From assembly GCF_003573695.1 (NCBI RefSeq), contig NW_020650526.1, positions 2,587,531 to 2,651,530 of the forward strand: DNA of 64,000 nucleotides, read 5' to 3'. This DNA comes from Papaver somniferum. Taxonomy: Eukaryota > Streptophyta > Magnoliopsida > Ranunculales > Papaveraceae. Below the pieces are notes generated by a model. It saw nothing but the letters and a program-made list of their open reading frames with translations, was not told the DNA's origin and did not search any database. This document shows, in pieces, positions 1-11,460 of the stretch. Within the stretch, counting starts at the first letter, position 1. Each line of letters opens with the position of its first letter. The translations under genes and the position numbers were made by a program.

Positions 1-1094
1 CTCATGAAAACTCTTTCAATTCATGGAAACTCCCAAAATTCATCAAATTTCTCAAAATTCATGAATTTTTCATAAAATCATCAAAATATTATAAAATTAA
101 GGAAAAGGCACCACGGGACCGTGGCCACGACCGGATGACCATGCCTTGACCACGGCGGTCCCACGCCTCCTCATTCCTTATTTTATAATTATTTTTCATC
201 ATCTCATGGTGTTTTTCCTCAGTTTCGTCGAAACCCTAATTTTGGCATATTTTCTCGAATGGATGCTCAATTGCACGCCAGAAAATATCAAAATTCTCAG
301 GACTGAGATGCAGACGCCTTGGGGACACGAGCACGCTATCTTGACCGACCAAGATTGGCTCTTTGGCTCACGGAAGCCGGTCCCATCAATTTTCACACTT
401 TTGACCTAATTTGCACAATTGCTCGTATTAGGTCCAAAACCCTCCCAAACACTTTGGATTTTCATGAAGTGATCGTCAGGCGGTCACGGGATAACCCAGG
501 GCCGGTTTCACGACTCCATGGTCGGTCCCTCGCCTCGTCATAATTAATTAGGTTTTCTCACCTAAGGCTGAGACGAGCATTTTTTGAATAAATGATTAAA
601 CCAACATTTAATCATTCTTCCACCAACAAATCGTCAACTCTTCAGGAGTTCTTTGTATTTGCTCACGTGAGCATATGGACACTACATGGTTGATCCACGA
701 TCCCATGTAGTCGCTCCCTCCTTCGTCCCATGGTTGAAATTCTGATAACCATGAATTGATCATCAATTGATCAAATTAGGGTTTCTGAATCCAAGGATCA
801 TCATTCCAGATTCCAACCTTAATAATTTTACGACGACCTCATGGTCATTAATTTCATTAATTATGCTCGGTTCACGACCAGTATTCTAATTAATATTTTT
901 GGTACGCCGCCAATAATCCATCAGATGAGCAACACATGCTCAGACGATCAAATATTCAACAATTCATCACATGAGCAGTACTTGCTCAGATGAGGAATAT
1001 TTGCTCAATATTGTTCAACAATCAATATTCAATGATCCATCGAATGAGCAATACTTGCTCACTTCATCGTAAGAACTATACCTCTGTATCATGA
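1..1094 (+). mobile_element. Tat-A element, 5' LTR, left part (window-truncated)
   Basis: This stretch aligns closely with 19146-20210, which lies inside the intact right LTR of the same element, so it is the middle of the left LTR. The first 1.8 kb or so of that LTR lies before the window. The LTR stops at 1094, where a younger element is inserted, and resumes at 8416. It carries one copy of the GC-rich hairpin core (about 110-172) that is repeated six times in the right LTR, and TGAGCA/TGCTCA dyads near 928-1060. No coding sequence is supported; the reading frames here are also open in the other LTR copy but resemble no protein. Confidence 0.9.
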
Positions 1095-2684
1095 TGATAG
1101 ACGCATTTATGTGTCTAATATAGCTCATTTGTATATATTGTTAGTACTCGATATTGTACTTATTTGGTTATTTTTTATATTTGTAGGTGTTTTTGGAAAA
1201 TAATCTCTTGCGGCGAATTTGGCTAAAAATGTGGCATCTGGACCTCCGTTGATAACGTACCGGAAGCGCCTCAGAAGTGTACCGGAAGTATCCCAGAAAT
1301 ACCCCGGAGGAACCCCGAAAAAAGTGCGGAAAATGCCTCAGAGGACACTTGCTATACGAACCCTTGATTTTGGATAAGGGGCAACCTAATTACTAAGGGG
1401 TGACCCATTTCCAGGCATCTGTTAAAGGGAGACCGGGACTGGTTAGGGGGACATCTTCTCAAATTCAAATATTGAATTTTGGCGGGAAAAAGAAGTGTCA
1501 CGTCTGGCACTTTTTGTGTTCGATTTCAAGCGAGTTTTAAGGAGATTAATGCCCGGATTTTCACTGGACTTGACTTCCTAGACTATAACAAGATTAGTAC
1601 AACAAATTAGACCCAGCCAATTGGGCTGGAAAAGTCGGAAGAATCAACCAAAGTTCAACAGGACACGAACTCTCTGTTTAGGGTTCAAATATTTTTGAGA
1701 GATTTGTGGAAAACTTCTACGCGTGGAAAAGGAATATATATCCTCTGGAATTACTATACGCTCAATTGGAGATATTTTAGGAAGGTTTGGACTGTTGAAT
1801 ATTGCGTAAGAGAGTTTGGCAGAGAAATAAACACGGAACTTGCTGAGGAGATAAACGAAAATATTGGGGAAGATTTAATCGACTTATTGTGTATATAAAG
1901 GCTGTTTAAAGTCTTAGGAAGGGTTATCAAGAAGTTTGGGGAAGTTTAGAGACCACAGAGACGCAGCAGAGAGGCTGGAAGACGAAGAACAGGAAGCTGC
2001 AGGAAAGCTTCCTGCTGCTGCTCGAGGAGGAAGAAGAGACGAAGAACGGACCCTCCAGGACCGTCGTTCTTCAACAGTGCTAGCAGCAGCAGACTTGCGT
2101 CGTTATTCAACAGCAGAATACCAGCGTCGCTAATCAACAGCAGCGCTGAGGTATCGTTCTTTTCTGGACGCTTAAAGTTGGTCGTAGTTTCACTGTATTA
2201 TATTTTTCACTCTTTTAATCATATTTTGAGCATCAAGTATGTATTTTGAGAACATGATTATTATGAGTATCTAAACCCCAATACTGGGATGATGGAGGAA
2301 ACCATTCTTTATGCATGAGTAATTTTATTTAATTCTTTAATGACTATTTGCACTATTATGAATGGTATTATGATTTTTATTGATTATTTGTGATTTTGTC
2401 TGATGATGTATGCTTAATCCATGAGATTCTTGATGCATCATGCTTATGATTTACATATAATACTTACAAAATCTATTTTTGGCAAAGTAAGAGTCGATAT
2501 TTGTTATCAATATAAGCTTTAATTGTCTAGAATTAATAATTGAATCGCATGAGTATAAGAATTGGTGAAATCCTGAGTCCCAGTATCTCTTGATCCTGTG
2601 GCAATTTTTTATATATTTTTGTTTTTAAATCTATTCAAGTCCGAGCATCGAATCCGTATTTACCGCAATCGAAGTACTACAACA
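1095..2684 (+). repeat. 5' LTR of the non-autonomous Athila-like element
   Basis: This direct repeat matches 6827-8415. It starts TGATAGACGC and ends CTACAACA. A TATA box (1892-1899) divides U3 from a transcribed R/U5 part that is purine-rich and holds two inverted repeats at 1990-2014 and 2041-2072. A short frame at 1936-2133 is conserved in both LTRs but has no recognisable domain and is probably fortuitous. Confidence 0.93.
1892..1899 (+). promoter_or_regulatory. LTR promoter TATA box
   Basis: TATATAAA lies about two thirds into the LTR, with the same motif at 7624-7631 in the other LTR. Transcription would start roughly 30 bases downstream, near 1925, just before the purine-rich leader. 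This is predicted from motif and position only. Confidence 0.6.
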
Positions 2685-2687
2685 AAA

Positions 2688-2705
2688 TGGCGCCGCCGAC
2701 GCGGA
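2688..2705 (+). promoter_or_regulatory. Primer-binding site, tRNA-Asp-like
   Basis: TGGCGCCGCCGACGCGGA begins three bases after the 5' LTR. It resembles the tRNA-Asp-type PBS of Athila elements (TGGCGCCG followed by a G/C-rich tail) and the PBS of the Athila-type element at 52539-52557, with several mismatches in the tail. Confidence 0.7.
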
Positions 2706-3763
2706 CTTGTATATAGATTTGTTTTTAGGTATAATTTTTTTTTTTATTATTATTTGTTCCTTTTTGTGTCTTTGATTTACAGGCTCGAAGTGGAATACTA
2801 AGGACTTGGGAACAAAAAGCTTAAAGCTAAAAGCTAAAAGAGAAGAAAAAAGACATAATTTTCTTTTAGGACTTAATTTTTATTATTATTTTTTTTTGTA
2901 TATAGTTTTTATTTATATTTTTTTAGAATTTGTAAATAGGCTTTATTTTTCATAATTTTTGTAATTTTTGGACTTTTTATTTGGACATTATTCTGGACTT
3001 TGGACAATTTATTTTAATTTTAAACCCTACAGAAGGGTATCCTTAAATACAAACTGTTTGCAGGGAAGGACGACGATTACGATATCGTCTTGGCCCCTCG
3101 GGTTCGCACACGGCATAGGAGTCGTGGCCCGAGTCGACGACAACGGTTCATCGCCCGTCTGGTACGGGAGGTAAGTCCATCGAAACACTCGTGAATCCCC
3201 TGTAAGCGAGTTACTGTATTCCTTAAGGTGATTCATTGATTGAGGACGAATTCGGACTGTCTTTATTTTCCTAGTAAAGGGCAAGGCCTGGCCAAATCAA
3301 GATAAGGACTCGGATTTCATCACCGTTTCCTTCTTGCCCGCCTTAGGAAAACGAAACCAAACGCGAACCTAAGCCTAAAATTTTGAATAGAACGAGACCA
3401 ATAGGGTAACGAGCTTAATAGGAAACTCGTTCGAAAAATATTGGTTGCTCTTTAAGCACATTTCAAAGTTCATGATGGTTTCTGTGAGTTGAATGCGTGA
3501 CTGCGCCGCCTTGTGATAGCGGTGAGGCCTTGGGTATCAAAGCTCCACTGAGCTTCCCTCGCCTCGATTCAACTTACATTAGCTCGGATTGATTCCAGAG
3601 GGGTGTGCTCAAATTGTAACGAATTCCTTTTCGAAGGAATAGAAGCCGGTCTAGAAAACAATCTAAGTGGAGCCATCATGCTTTTTGTTTGCTAGATTCT
3701 ATAGGTTTGATTTGGTCGAGTCGGACTTGTTTTTGATTGCGTAGAATTCCCTTGCAATTAAGA
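2706..3763 (+). other. Leader with probable intron (3171-3744)
   Basis: No long reading frame is present. A GC-rich stretch at 3061-3170 ends in a strong splice donor, GAG/GTAAGT at 3171. A candidate acceptor, TTGCGTAG, ends at 3744, and the reading frame ATG follows 20 bases later at 3764. I infer a spliced leader that puts the downstream frame close to the cap. Confidence 0.45.
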
Positions 3764-5537
3764 ATGTCGAACTGGTATGATAGAAGCCAATACAATGAAT
3801 ATCGACCTGAATTTGAATATGGACATCATCAGTATTATGACCATAGTGAGAATAGTGACTGGGGACGCCAACCTTTTCAAGGTTATGGTTTATACCATGG
3901 TGAGCCCAATTACTATCCACACATGCATCAGTCTTACGAGCAAGAAGATTATAGTACTAGTTCTTCGTCTCTATAGGATACAATCAAACTATTGAAAAGT
4001 AGTCCTTATTATGATCCTTCAGTTCCTATTCCTTCTCTAGAAGAGACTCTCAGGAATTTAGCTAAGTCATCACGTCAGTTAGCTGAATCGACGTATAAAT
4101 TAGATGAGGTGATAATGTGTTATGACGAAAGAACTGCAACAACAACTGAATCTGTAGAAGATATCCTCAATAGATTAACTCAAAACTTTAGATCCTACAC
4201 TAAGGGAACTTTCTTTGGAAGAGACCCTTGAGAGGATAGCTGAGTCGACACGTAGACTTGAGTTAGAGACGAATGAAAGTATTGCTCGAAATAACTTGAA
4301 TTGCCATATAGTGTATCATAATACCCTTGAGAATGAAGATACTTTTTCACATAATCAAGATAACGAGGTTATAATTGGTAACACTACTTATTTAGATAAG
4401 GTTCAATCATCTTCGTACTATTATGATGATGAGGATAGTAGTGATGAAGAATCTGAAATATGTAGGCATAGTAATCAGGAATCTAGTAACCCAATTGAGT
4501 TTATAGTGATTATATTATTCTACTTCAAATCCAATAATTTTTATGATTTCACCTATTCAAAAGGACGAGGATTTGATTAGGGATACCACCGTTTTAGACG
4601 ATGTAGTTTTTCCTTTTGATTACGAAGCCGATAGTGGTTTAGAGGAACGGGTTCATTTCGAAAATACTGTTTTAGAGTCTAGCGACTTAGAAACAATAGT
4701 CTTGGAAGAAGAAGATAGACCCGTAGAGATGAGTAAAGATGCACCTGATAATAACTTAGAAGAATCTCTGAGTATTTTAAGGACTCTGAAGATACGGAAA
4801 TTCAAGAAATAATTAGAGGTTTATCTAGAGAAACTGAAAACTCTAAGTTTGGGGGTGATTATCACTTCCCTAGTGCCTTACCTTTAACTCTCAGAAAGTC
4901 CCCACACTTAGGACTTGACATCAATGCCTCAACCATTTTACAAGATTACTTTCATACTCGTTTTCCTGAACCTAGTGATGTCCATAAGGAAGTTCAGTTG
5001 TTAGAAACCCATCTCTGGTTGATGAGGTTAGACCAGGCTATGATACAAGATCGACTTTGTTTTCCCACCAAATATTTTTCAAACAATTGTGGGAACGTAT
5101 AAATTTCAAATGTGTCAATTGTTAAGTTCTGAGACTAAACCTAATTATAGGATATTAGAATCGACACATTTTCTTAAGAATGACCACTACTCTCACTGTG
5201 GTCAATTATGTAAGTCAAACCTGATTGACTTAGAGGATCCTCAATTATTAGGTTATTATTTTGTGCTTCTAAGTTCTTATTTAAGTACTTACAGACTCTA
5301 GGACCTAATTCGGATCTCAATTTTGAGGAGTTGCAGCCTAAAGAAATATATTTAGACCCTTTTATAGAACATGAACCTGAACCATAATTAGATATAGATA
5401 TCTTAATCAGTAAACTAGGTAAGGGCATGCTAGTCTTGTACATTTTCTTGGTTCACTGCAGTTTCCTTTGTCAGCTCTTTTTGGTTTTAAAGACCCACAG
5501 TTATTCCGGCTACTGTTATACGGTTCGAGTTGACTAA
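3764..5537 (+). pseudogene. Broken reading frame of the non-autonomous element, possibly env-like
   Basis: I do not recognise a named family. Starting at ATG 3764, pieces of a protein of about 590 codons can be followed through an in-frame TAG (3974-3976) and several frameshifts. The N-terminus is rich in Tyr, Gly, His and Ser. Two related helical segments follow (motifs SLEETLRNLAKSSRQL and SLEETLERIAESTRRL), which look like coiled coil. Then come a Ser/Asp/Glu-rich acidic stretch and a more ordered C-terminal part ending in a hydrophobic segment of about 20 residues (near 5410-5490), likely membrane-spanning. No gag, zinc-knuckle or pol motif is visible. The position, just upstream of the conserved Athila block at 5580, and the membrane segment recall the env-like frame of Athila; that is inference. 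It could instead be a captured gene. Confidence 0.5.
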
Positions 5538-6826
5538 ACCTTTTCTATGTCTGGCTAAAGACTTTAAACTTAGCACTTCTTGGGAGGTAACCCAATCTCA
5601 TGCAACACGGTAATATCTTTCCTTATCTCTTTTGCTTCAAATGGTAACAGTTTCTCCTTGTTCATGCTTTTAATTTCATCTTTAGAACATTGAGGACAAT
5701 GTTAGATTTAGTTTGGGGGTATGGAGAAACTTTTTAGTTGCAGTATGAATAATAAACTCCAGAGCCTAGAAATTTATGCGTATTTAGGATGGCACTAACC
5801 AATCTAAGTGGATGGAAGCATTTTGGTTGTAGGAGTTGAGGAACCAATCTGAATAGATGGAAACATCTAAAGAGTCTATTCATAAAAGCACAAAGCTCAG
5901 GTGTTAGAAATAACATGATAGTTTCACCATATCTCGTTGAGTCCTTTTCACTTCTATTTTTATTTTATTTTGTTTTTAAACTATGTTTCTCTAAGTGATA
6001 GGTGGGGCCCACGATTCAAGTTGTTACCAATGCTAGGGTGAATTAGAGTGATTGAGATACCATGAAAAAAAACAAAAAAAAAAAAATAGTTGAAAAAGAA
6101 AAAGAGATGAAAAAAAAATGGTAGTTACCAAAAAAAAAAAAAAAAAAAAATGAGACCAACCATTTGACCAAAAGGAATAAATTCAATAAATTCGACCACT
6201 GGTACCCTTGTATATGCCAGTTGTGTTGACCTAGAGTTAGGTTATCGACCACTGGTACCCTTGTATATGCCAGTGTGTTGATATTAGTCAGACTGGTATC
6301 TCAATCCATTAGGATAGGTTCATTTTGGCGGAGGCCTTCAGACAGAAATGGGAAACGCCGTTCACTTAGTAAACATCAAAACCATACATGTTTTTCTATA
6401 TCCATCTTCTTGATCTATCCATGTGATTAGTTTTGACTCCGAATATGATGTCCATAGTGCAACTATCTGAGTAGAGCTCTGTCACTTTATATGAATTTTA
6501 GTATGCTTGAGTGCAAACTCGTGTACAGCAATTGGAATTTCGCATCAGGGTACTTCTTCCTGTAGTCAGTAAGTATGCCAACCGAGGAGATTCTTTAGTG
6601 CCTTCCAAGGTTTTGCGTAAATAGCTAAGGTCTGGAGTATTAAGGTTTTGTGGGTATATCTCTGGAAAGCCCTCCCGAGACTTTAACTCGGCCACTAGGG
6701 CCACCTAGGGGTTTAAAGGCTTATTGCATACGCTAAATGCAATCGACGATGCCTGCGACAGTGAGTTAGGATTTTATTTTCTATTTGATTTGCTCGGGAC
6801 TAGCAAATAATAAGTTTGGGGGTATT
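5538..6826 (+). other. 3' non-coding region with conserved Athila-type motifs
   Basis: No gene is seen. A TTGGG/CCCAA inverted repeat (5580-5595) lies within a sequence I recognise as typical downstream of Athila coding regions. A perfect hairpin, AACATTGAGGACAATGTT (5686-5703), is followed by a PPT-like G-run (5711-5721). Poly-A-rich tracts occupy 6063-6150. A 30-bp sequence is repeated at 6192-6221 and 6245-6274. A block at 6693-6745 matches the Athila-type element at 44822-44876. Confidence 0.7.
6811..6826 (+). promoter_or_regulatory. Polypurine tract
   Basis: TAAGTTTGGGGGTATT directly precedes the 3' LTR. The same G-run plus TATT precedes the LTR of the Athila-type element at 44748 (minus strand). 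Confidence 0.75.
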
Positions 6827-8415
6827 TGATAGACGCATTTATGTGTCTAATATAGCTCATTTGTATATATTGTTAGTACTCGATATTGTACTTATTTGGT
6901 TATTTTATGTATTTGTAGGTGTTTTTGGAAAATAATCTCTTGCGGCGAATTTGGCTAAAAATGTGGCATCTGGACCTCCGTTGATAACGTACCGGAAGCG
7001 CCTCAGAAGTGTACCGGAAGTATCCCAGAAATACCCCGGAGGAACCCCGAAAAAAGTGCGGAAAATGCCTCAGAGGACACTTGCTATACGGACCCTTGAT
7101 TTTGGATAAGGGGCAACCTAATTACTAAGGGGTGACCCATTTCCAGGCATCTGTTAAAGGGAGACCGGGACTGGTTAGGGGGACATCTTCTCAAATTCAA
7201 ATATTGAATTTTGGCGGGAAAAAGAAGTGTCACGTCTGTCACTTTTTGTGTTCGATTTCAAGCGAGTTTTAAGGAGATTAATGCCCGGATTTTCACTGTA
7301 CTTGACTTCCTAGACTATAACAAGATCAGTACAACAAATTAGACCCAGCCAATTGGGCTGGAAAAGTCGGAAGAATCAACCAAAGTTCAACAGGACACGA
7401 ACTCTCTGTTTAGGGTTCAAATATTTTTGAGAGATTTGTGAAAGATTTCTACGCGTGGAAAAGGAATATATATCCTCTGGAATTACTATACGCTCAATTG
7501 GAGATATTTTAGGAAGGTTTGGACTGCTGAATATTGCGTAAGAGAGTTTGGCAGAGAAATAAACACGGAACTTGCTGAGGAGATAAACGAAAATATTGGG
7601 GAAGATTAAATCGACTTATTGTGTATATAAAGGCTGTTTAAAGTCTTAGGAAGGGTTATCAAGAAGTTTGGGGAAGTTTAGAGACCACAGAGACGCAGCA
7701 GAGAGGCTGGAAGACGAAGAACAGGAAGCTGCAGGAAAGCTTCCTGCTGCTGCTCGAGGAGGAAGAAGAGACGAAGAACGGACCCTCCAGGACCGTCGTT
7801 CTTCAACAGTGCTAGCAGCAGCAGACTTGCGTCGTTATTCAACAGCAGAATACCAGCGTCGCTAATCAACAGCAGCGCTGAGGTATCGTTCTTTTCTGGA
7901 CGCTTAAAGTTGGTCGTAGTTTCACTGTATTATATTTTTCACTCTTTTAATCATATTTTGAGCATCAAGTATGTATTTGAGAACATGATTATTATGAGTA
8001 TCTAAACCCCAATACTGGGATGATGGAGGAAACCATTCTTTATGCATGAGTAATTTTATTTAATTCTTTAATGACTATTTGCACTATTATGAATGGTATT
8101 ATGATTTTTATTGATTATTTGTGATTTTGTCTGATGATGTATGCTTAATCCATGAGATTCTTGATGCATCATGCTTATGATTTATATATAATACTTACAA
8201 AATCTATTTTTGGCAAAGTAAGAGTCGATATTTGTTATCAATATAATCTTTAATTGTCTAGAATTAATAATTGAATCGCATGAGTATAAGAATTGGTGAA
8301 ATCCTGAGTCCCAGTATCTCTTGGTCCTGTGGCAATTTTTTATATATTTTTGTTTTTAAATCTATTCAAGTCCGAGCATCGAATCCGTATTTACCGCAAT
8401 CGAAGTACTACAACA
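6827..8415 (+). repeat. 3' LTR of the non-autonomous Athila-like element
   Basis: Direct repeat of 1095-2684 with the same termini, TATA box (7624-7631) and leader inverted repeats. The very low divergence from the 5' copy shows a recent insertion. Confidence 0.93.
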
Positions 8416-9197
8416 CATGACATGTTCAATTCATTCATGAGTTTCAGAACATCATGTTCAACTCAACGACTACATGGACTCATCGTCCCATCAAACCACG
8501 AAGTCATCAATTGACTAACAAACCACGAGACGTTAATCGTGTCACTTGAGGGGATATCACTTAGGGTTTTTGGTCTGGCGGTCTACGGCACGTATGTTCA
8601 AACACACGATGGAAATTGAGCAAGTCGTGCAATCAGTTGAAGGAATTCACGAGGTAGTGGGTGGAAAATCGACCAAATCTCCACACGTTGAGCAACTGGT
8701 CCACTTCCCCACTCCTTGATTCCATCAACTGTCACACTTCATGGAATCATGGTGTCTACAATTCCAGCAATATAAATAAGTCTCTGAATCATGATTGAAT
8801 CATCATCAGTATCATCAATCTCACGTCTCATCGACAACACGAGATCATCAACTCATCAATTGAGCAACTACTCTCAATTGAGCAATTTAAATCACCCAGA
8901 GCTTATCGTATTCAGAATTCACACACCCACAATCTTTGATTACTATTGATTCCACACATTTCTCAGCTTCCCTCCTACAAATCAACCCATCCTTTCTTGT
9001 GACCGAATTTACTCTGGAACGATCATTGTCTTGATTTAGGCCGGAGTACTACAGATTGATCTCTCGAATCTAAAGCACCCCCTTTGCAGCGATGCATCTG
9101 TGTGAGGTTTAACATTTCGCTCGGTCCGAGGAGTCTCCTCCGTACGGTCGTCTCCTCAATTCCTTAAAAACCAGCAAATCATTTTTCCCCATCTACA
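8416..9197 (+). mobile_element. Tat-A 5' LTR, right part
   Basis: Continues the LTR broken at 1094 and aligns with 20206-20986. A TATA box, TATAAATA, lies at 8771-8778 (copy at 20570-20577), so transcription would begin near 8800. The LTR ends CCATCTACA, matching the TGTAGA start of the other copy, immediately before the primer-binding site. Confidence 0.92.
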
Positions 9198-9200
9198 GAT

Positions 9201-9218
9201 TGGCGACCACAGTGGGAG
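9201..9218 (+). promoter_or_regulatory. Primer-binding site of Tat-A
   Basis: TGGCGACCACAGTGGGAG starts three bases after the LTR end. TGGCGAC followed by a GTGGG-type tail resembles the PBS of Tat-lineage Ty3/gypsy elements. Confidence 0.65.
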
Positions 9219-9254
9219 ATCATTCTCCCGGTTGCAATCTCACAATTTCACAAG

Positions 9255-10844
9255 ATGGTTGATCTCAGGTCAGGTTCAGTTATGAATCCTAACACAAACC
9301 GTGCTAGCAGTATCAACAACAACAATCGGAATATCCCGTAAACAATTCCGGCCTCCAACACTGATGGTGGTGACACTACTCCTCCTCACTCTGAAGGTCA
9401 TCCACTGTCCGTACGACACCCTGAAGAAGTCAGAGGAGATCCACCGCCTACCATTGCTGATCTTATCAAAGCGCAGGAGACTCTTGCAAAGAACCAGACT
9501 GACATGGCTGCTACGCAGAAGGAGCTGTGTAATTATCTCAAAACTCTTACTGACAAGATATCAGAGAAGACTCAAGAGAAGGGAAAGGAGAAGGAGAAAT
9601 CCTCGGACGACGGCCCTGAAGTAATTCCAATCCATATAGTAGAAGATGACGAAGTCCACAAAACTGCTGCAGACAACTCATCAGCGAAGGGATCACCGAA
9701 TTTCATCACTCGCGAGGATTTGGAACACCTCTTAGAGATCCATGGAAAAGCCAAGACATCGCATGACCATCGTCATCAACCTCCTTATCATGCCGCTATG
9801 CAGAGGATTCCGCTCCCCAAAGGTTACGTTTCTCCAACTTTCACCTTGTATGATGGAACTGGCAATGCTCGGGAACACGTCTCTCGTTTTCTCGAAGCCT
9901 TGGGAGAACATGAACATAATCATGTCTTCTGTCTCAAGGAATTCTCAAAATCTCTGAAAGGCAGGGCATACACCTGGTATAACAACATCACACCAGGGAC
10001 CATCAACAATTGGGCAGAAATGGTTAACGCATTTTACAGGAAATACTTCTTCGTGTCAGAGCAAGTCACCCTCTCCGACCTTGGAAGAATATTTCAGAGG
10101 GTCATTGAAAATCCCAATGATTATGTGAAAAGGTTCAGAGTCCAAGCCCTGGATTGTCATGACCCAAACGTCACGGAGCAACAACTGGTGGACTTGTGCA
10201 TCAATGGCATGCTCCCGGTCTACAGGGCCTTGCTAGAAAACCTTCGATTCCAGACTTTCTCAGAGCTTCACGAAGCTGCGAAGAGGTCGGCAACCACTGC
10301 ACCCGCTCTTTTGGAAAGAGCAAAGTCTACAAAGACTGAAGATTCAAAAGACACTCGAGGAAGCAGGCGTCTGATCAACAAGCAGTATAACCTGCAACCT
10401 TCAACAAATGCTGTCGCGGAAGGGAGTAAGCGAAAAGCAGAACCACAACACAAGCAGACTTCCTCCACCCCTTCAAAGACACACAAGAAGGAGAATTCGA
10501 AAATCCCTCCTCAGCATACGGAAGATCCAGAAGCACCTGATTTTCCCTGTTCAATGGAAGAAGTTAATGAACTACTCGATGCCTGGATTCAAGACGGCGC
10601 AATCAAATTGCCTTATGTCAAGAAGGAACCAACTGAAGAGGCCATGGAAAATCCTCGGTATTGTCGCTTCCATAGATACGTCAGCCATCCCACGAGTGAT
10701 TGCAAAATTTTGAAGCGCATATTCAAAGAAAAGGTCGAATCAGGAGAGCTCAACCTGGGGACTGAGGGGGTGCACAAAAACCCCTCCCAGTCAGAACTTT
10801 TACCATCTCCGAACCTCCTGTCAAGGAAACGGTCCAATCTCTGA
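9255..10844 (+). pseudogene. gag: Tat-A gag, one in-frame stop
   Basis: Gag builds the cytoplasmic virus-like particle. From ATG 9255 the frame runs about 529 codons with an in-frame TAA at 9339-9341; the long open part starts at Met 9504. A Lys/Glu-rich helical region comes first. The Retrotrans_gag-type domain follows at about residues 190-340 (motifs GRAYTWYNN, RKYFFVSEQ, DYVKRFR). A Cys/His segment near residue 475 (YCRFHRYVSHPTSDCK) is the form usual in Tat elements in place of a standard zinc knuckle. The frame is lost near 10790, where protease homology continues in another frame. Apart from the early stop the domain is intact. Confidence 0.85.
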
Positions 10845-11460
10845 TCGAACATGTCTGCGAGCTGTTGTATCTTTCGAAAGCTCAAAGGAAAGACATGTTT
10901 GCTGCACTGAACCACATCGTGTCCGGAAGACGTCCGCTGATCCAAGAGACTATCACCGGACCTTCAGCCACTGACACAGAAATGTATGACTGGGGACTGC
11001 TCACCACAGTGCACATTAAAGGAAATGAGTTCAAGAGGGCGTTCATCGATGTTGGTACGCCGTCAACATCATCCCTTTGAAAACTCTCAGAGCTGCTGGT
11101 ATTACTCGACGGGAAGCCACCCACGCTCCCATAGCAATCAGGGACCACGAAGGAATCTCCAGAAACGCATACGGCTTCATCACTCTCAAAGTTACGGAAA
11201 GATCGATCTGCACTGAGGCCAAGTTTTTCATAATCCGGGAAGACCCTGGATACGACATGGTCCTTGGGAGAACTTGGATTCATGCTGAAAGGACAACGAT
11301 GCCTTCAACACATCCTGTCATCGACAAGGATTCCGAGTCGGAAGACGAAGCAGAGGACGCACCACCGTTTGAGCATCTGGAAGAAGTAAAAACTCTGATG
11401 GGACTTACACAGGAACTTGGAGATAATCCGCACACCTTTGTCAGAAGGTTTCGAGCTAAA
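10800..11460 (+). pseudogene. Tat-A protease region, frameshifted
   Basis: Homology to the Tat gag-protease linker and retropepsin is visible in two frames. The linker (EPPVKETVQSLIEHVCELL) is read at about 10813-11046. The active-site region reads IDVG at about 11045 and, after a frameshift, VNIIPLKTL and later DMVLGRTWIH (near 11255-11285), the usual C-terminal landmark of retropepsins. The catalytic loop is itself split by the frameshift, so the enzyme would be inactive. After about 11460 the usual RT does not follow. Confidence 0.75.

Larger units (their letters stand above)
1095..8415 (+). mobile_element. Non-autonomous Athila-like LTR element nested in Tat-A LTR
   Basis: The element is bounded by a 5-bp target duplication, catga, at 1090-1094 and 8416-8420, and begins TGATAG and ends ACAACA. 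The two LTRs (1590 and 1589 bp) differ at only about 14 positions by eye, so insertion was recent. The internal region is about 4.1 kb and has no protease, RT, RNase H or integrase; the only coding-like sequence is a broken reading frame from 3764. The primer-binding site, PPT and several 3' non-coding blocks match the Athila-type element at 42769-54545. It fits the LARD concept (large retrotransposon derivative): an element needing another's enzymes. Removing it restores a continuous Tat-A LTR. Confidence 0.93.

Noticed and set aside
1936..2133. 65-codon frame MGKFRDHRDAAERL..., identical in both LTRs (also 7668-7865)
   Set aside because: Conservation follows from the two LTRs being near-identical copies; the purine-rich leader gives an open frame by composition and no domain is visible.
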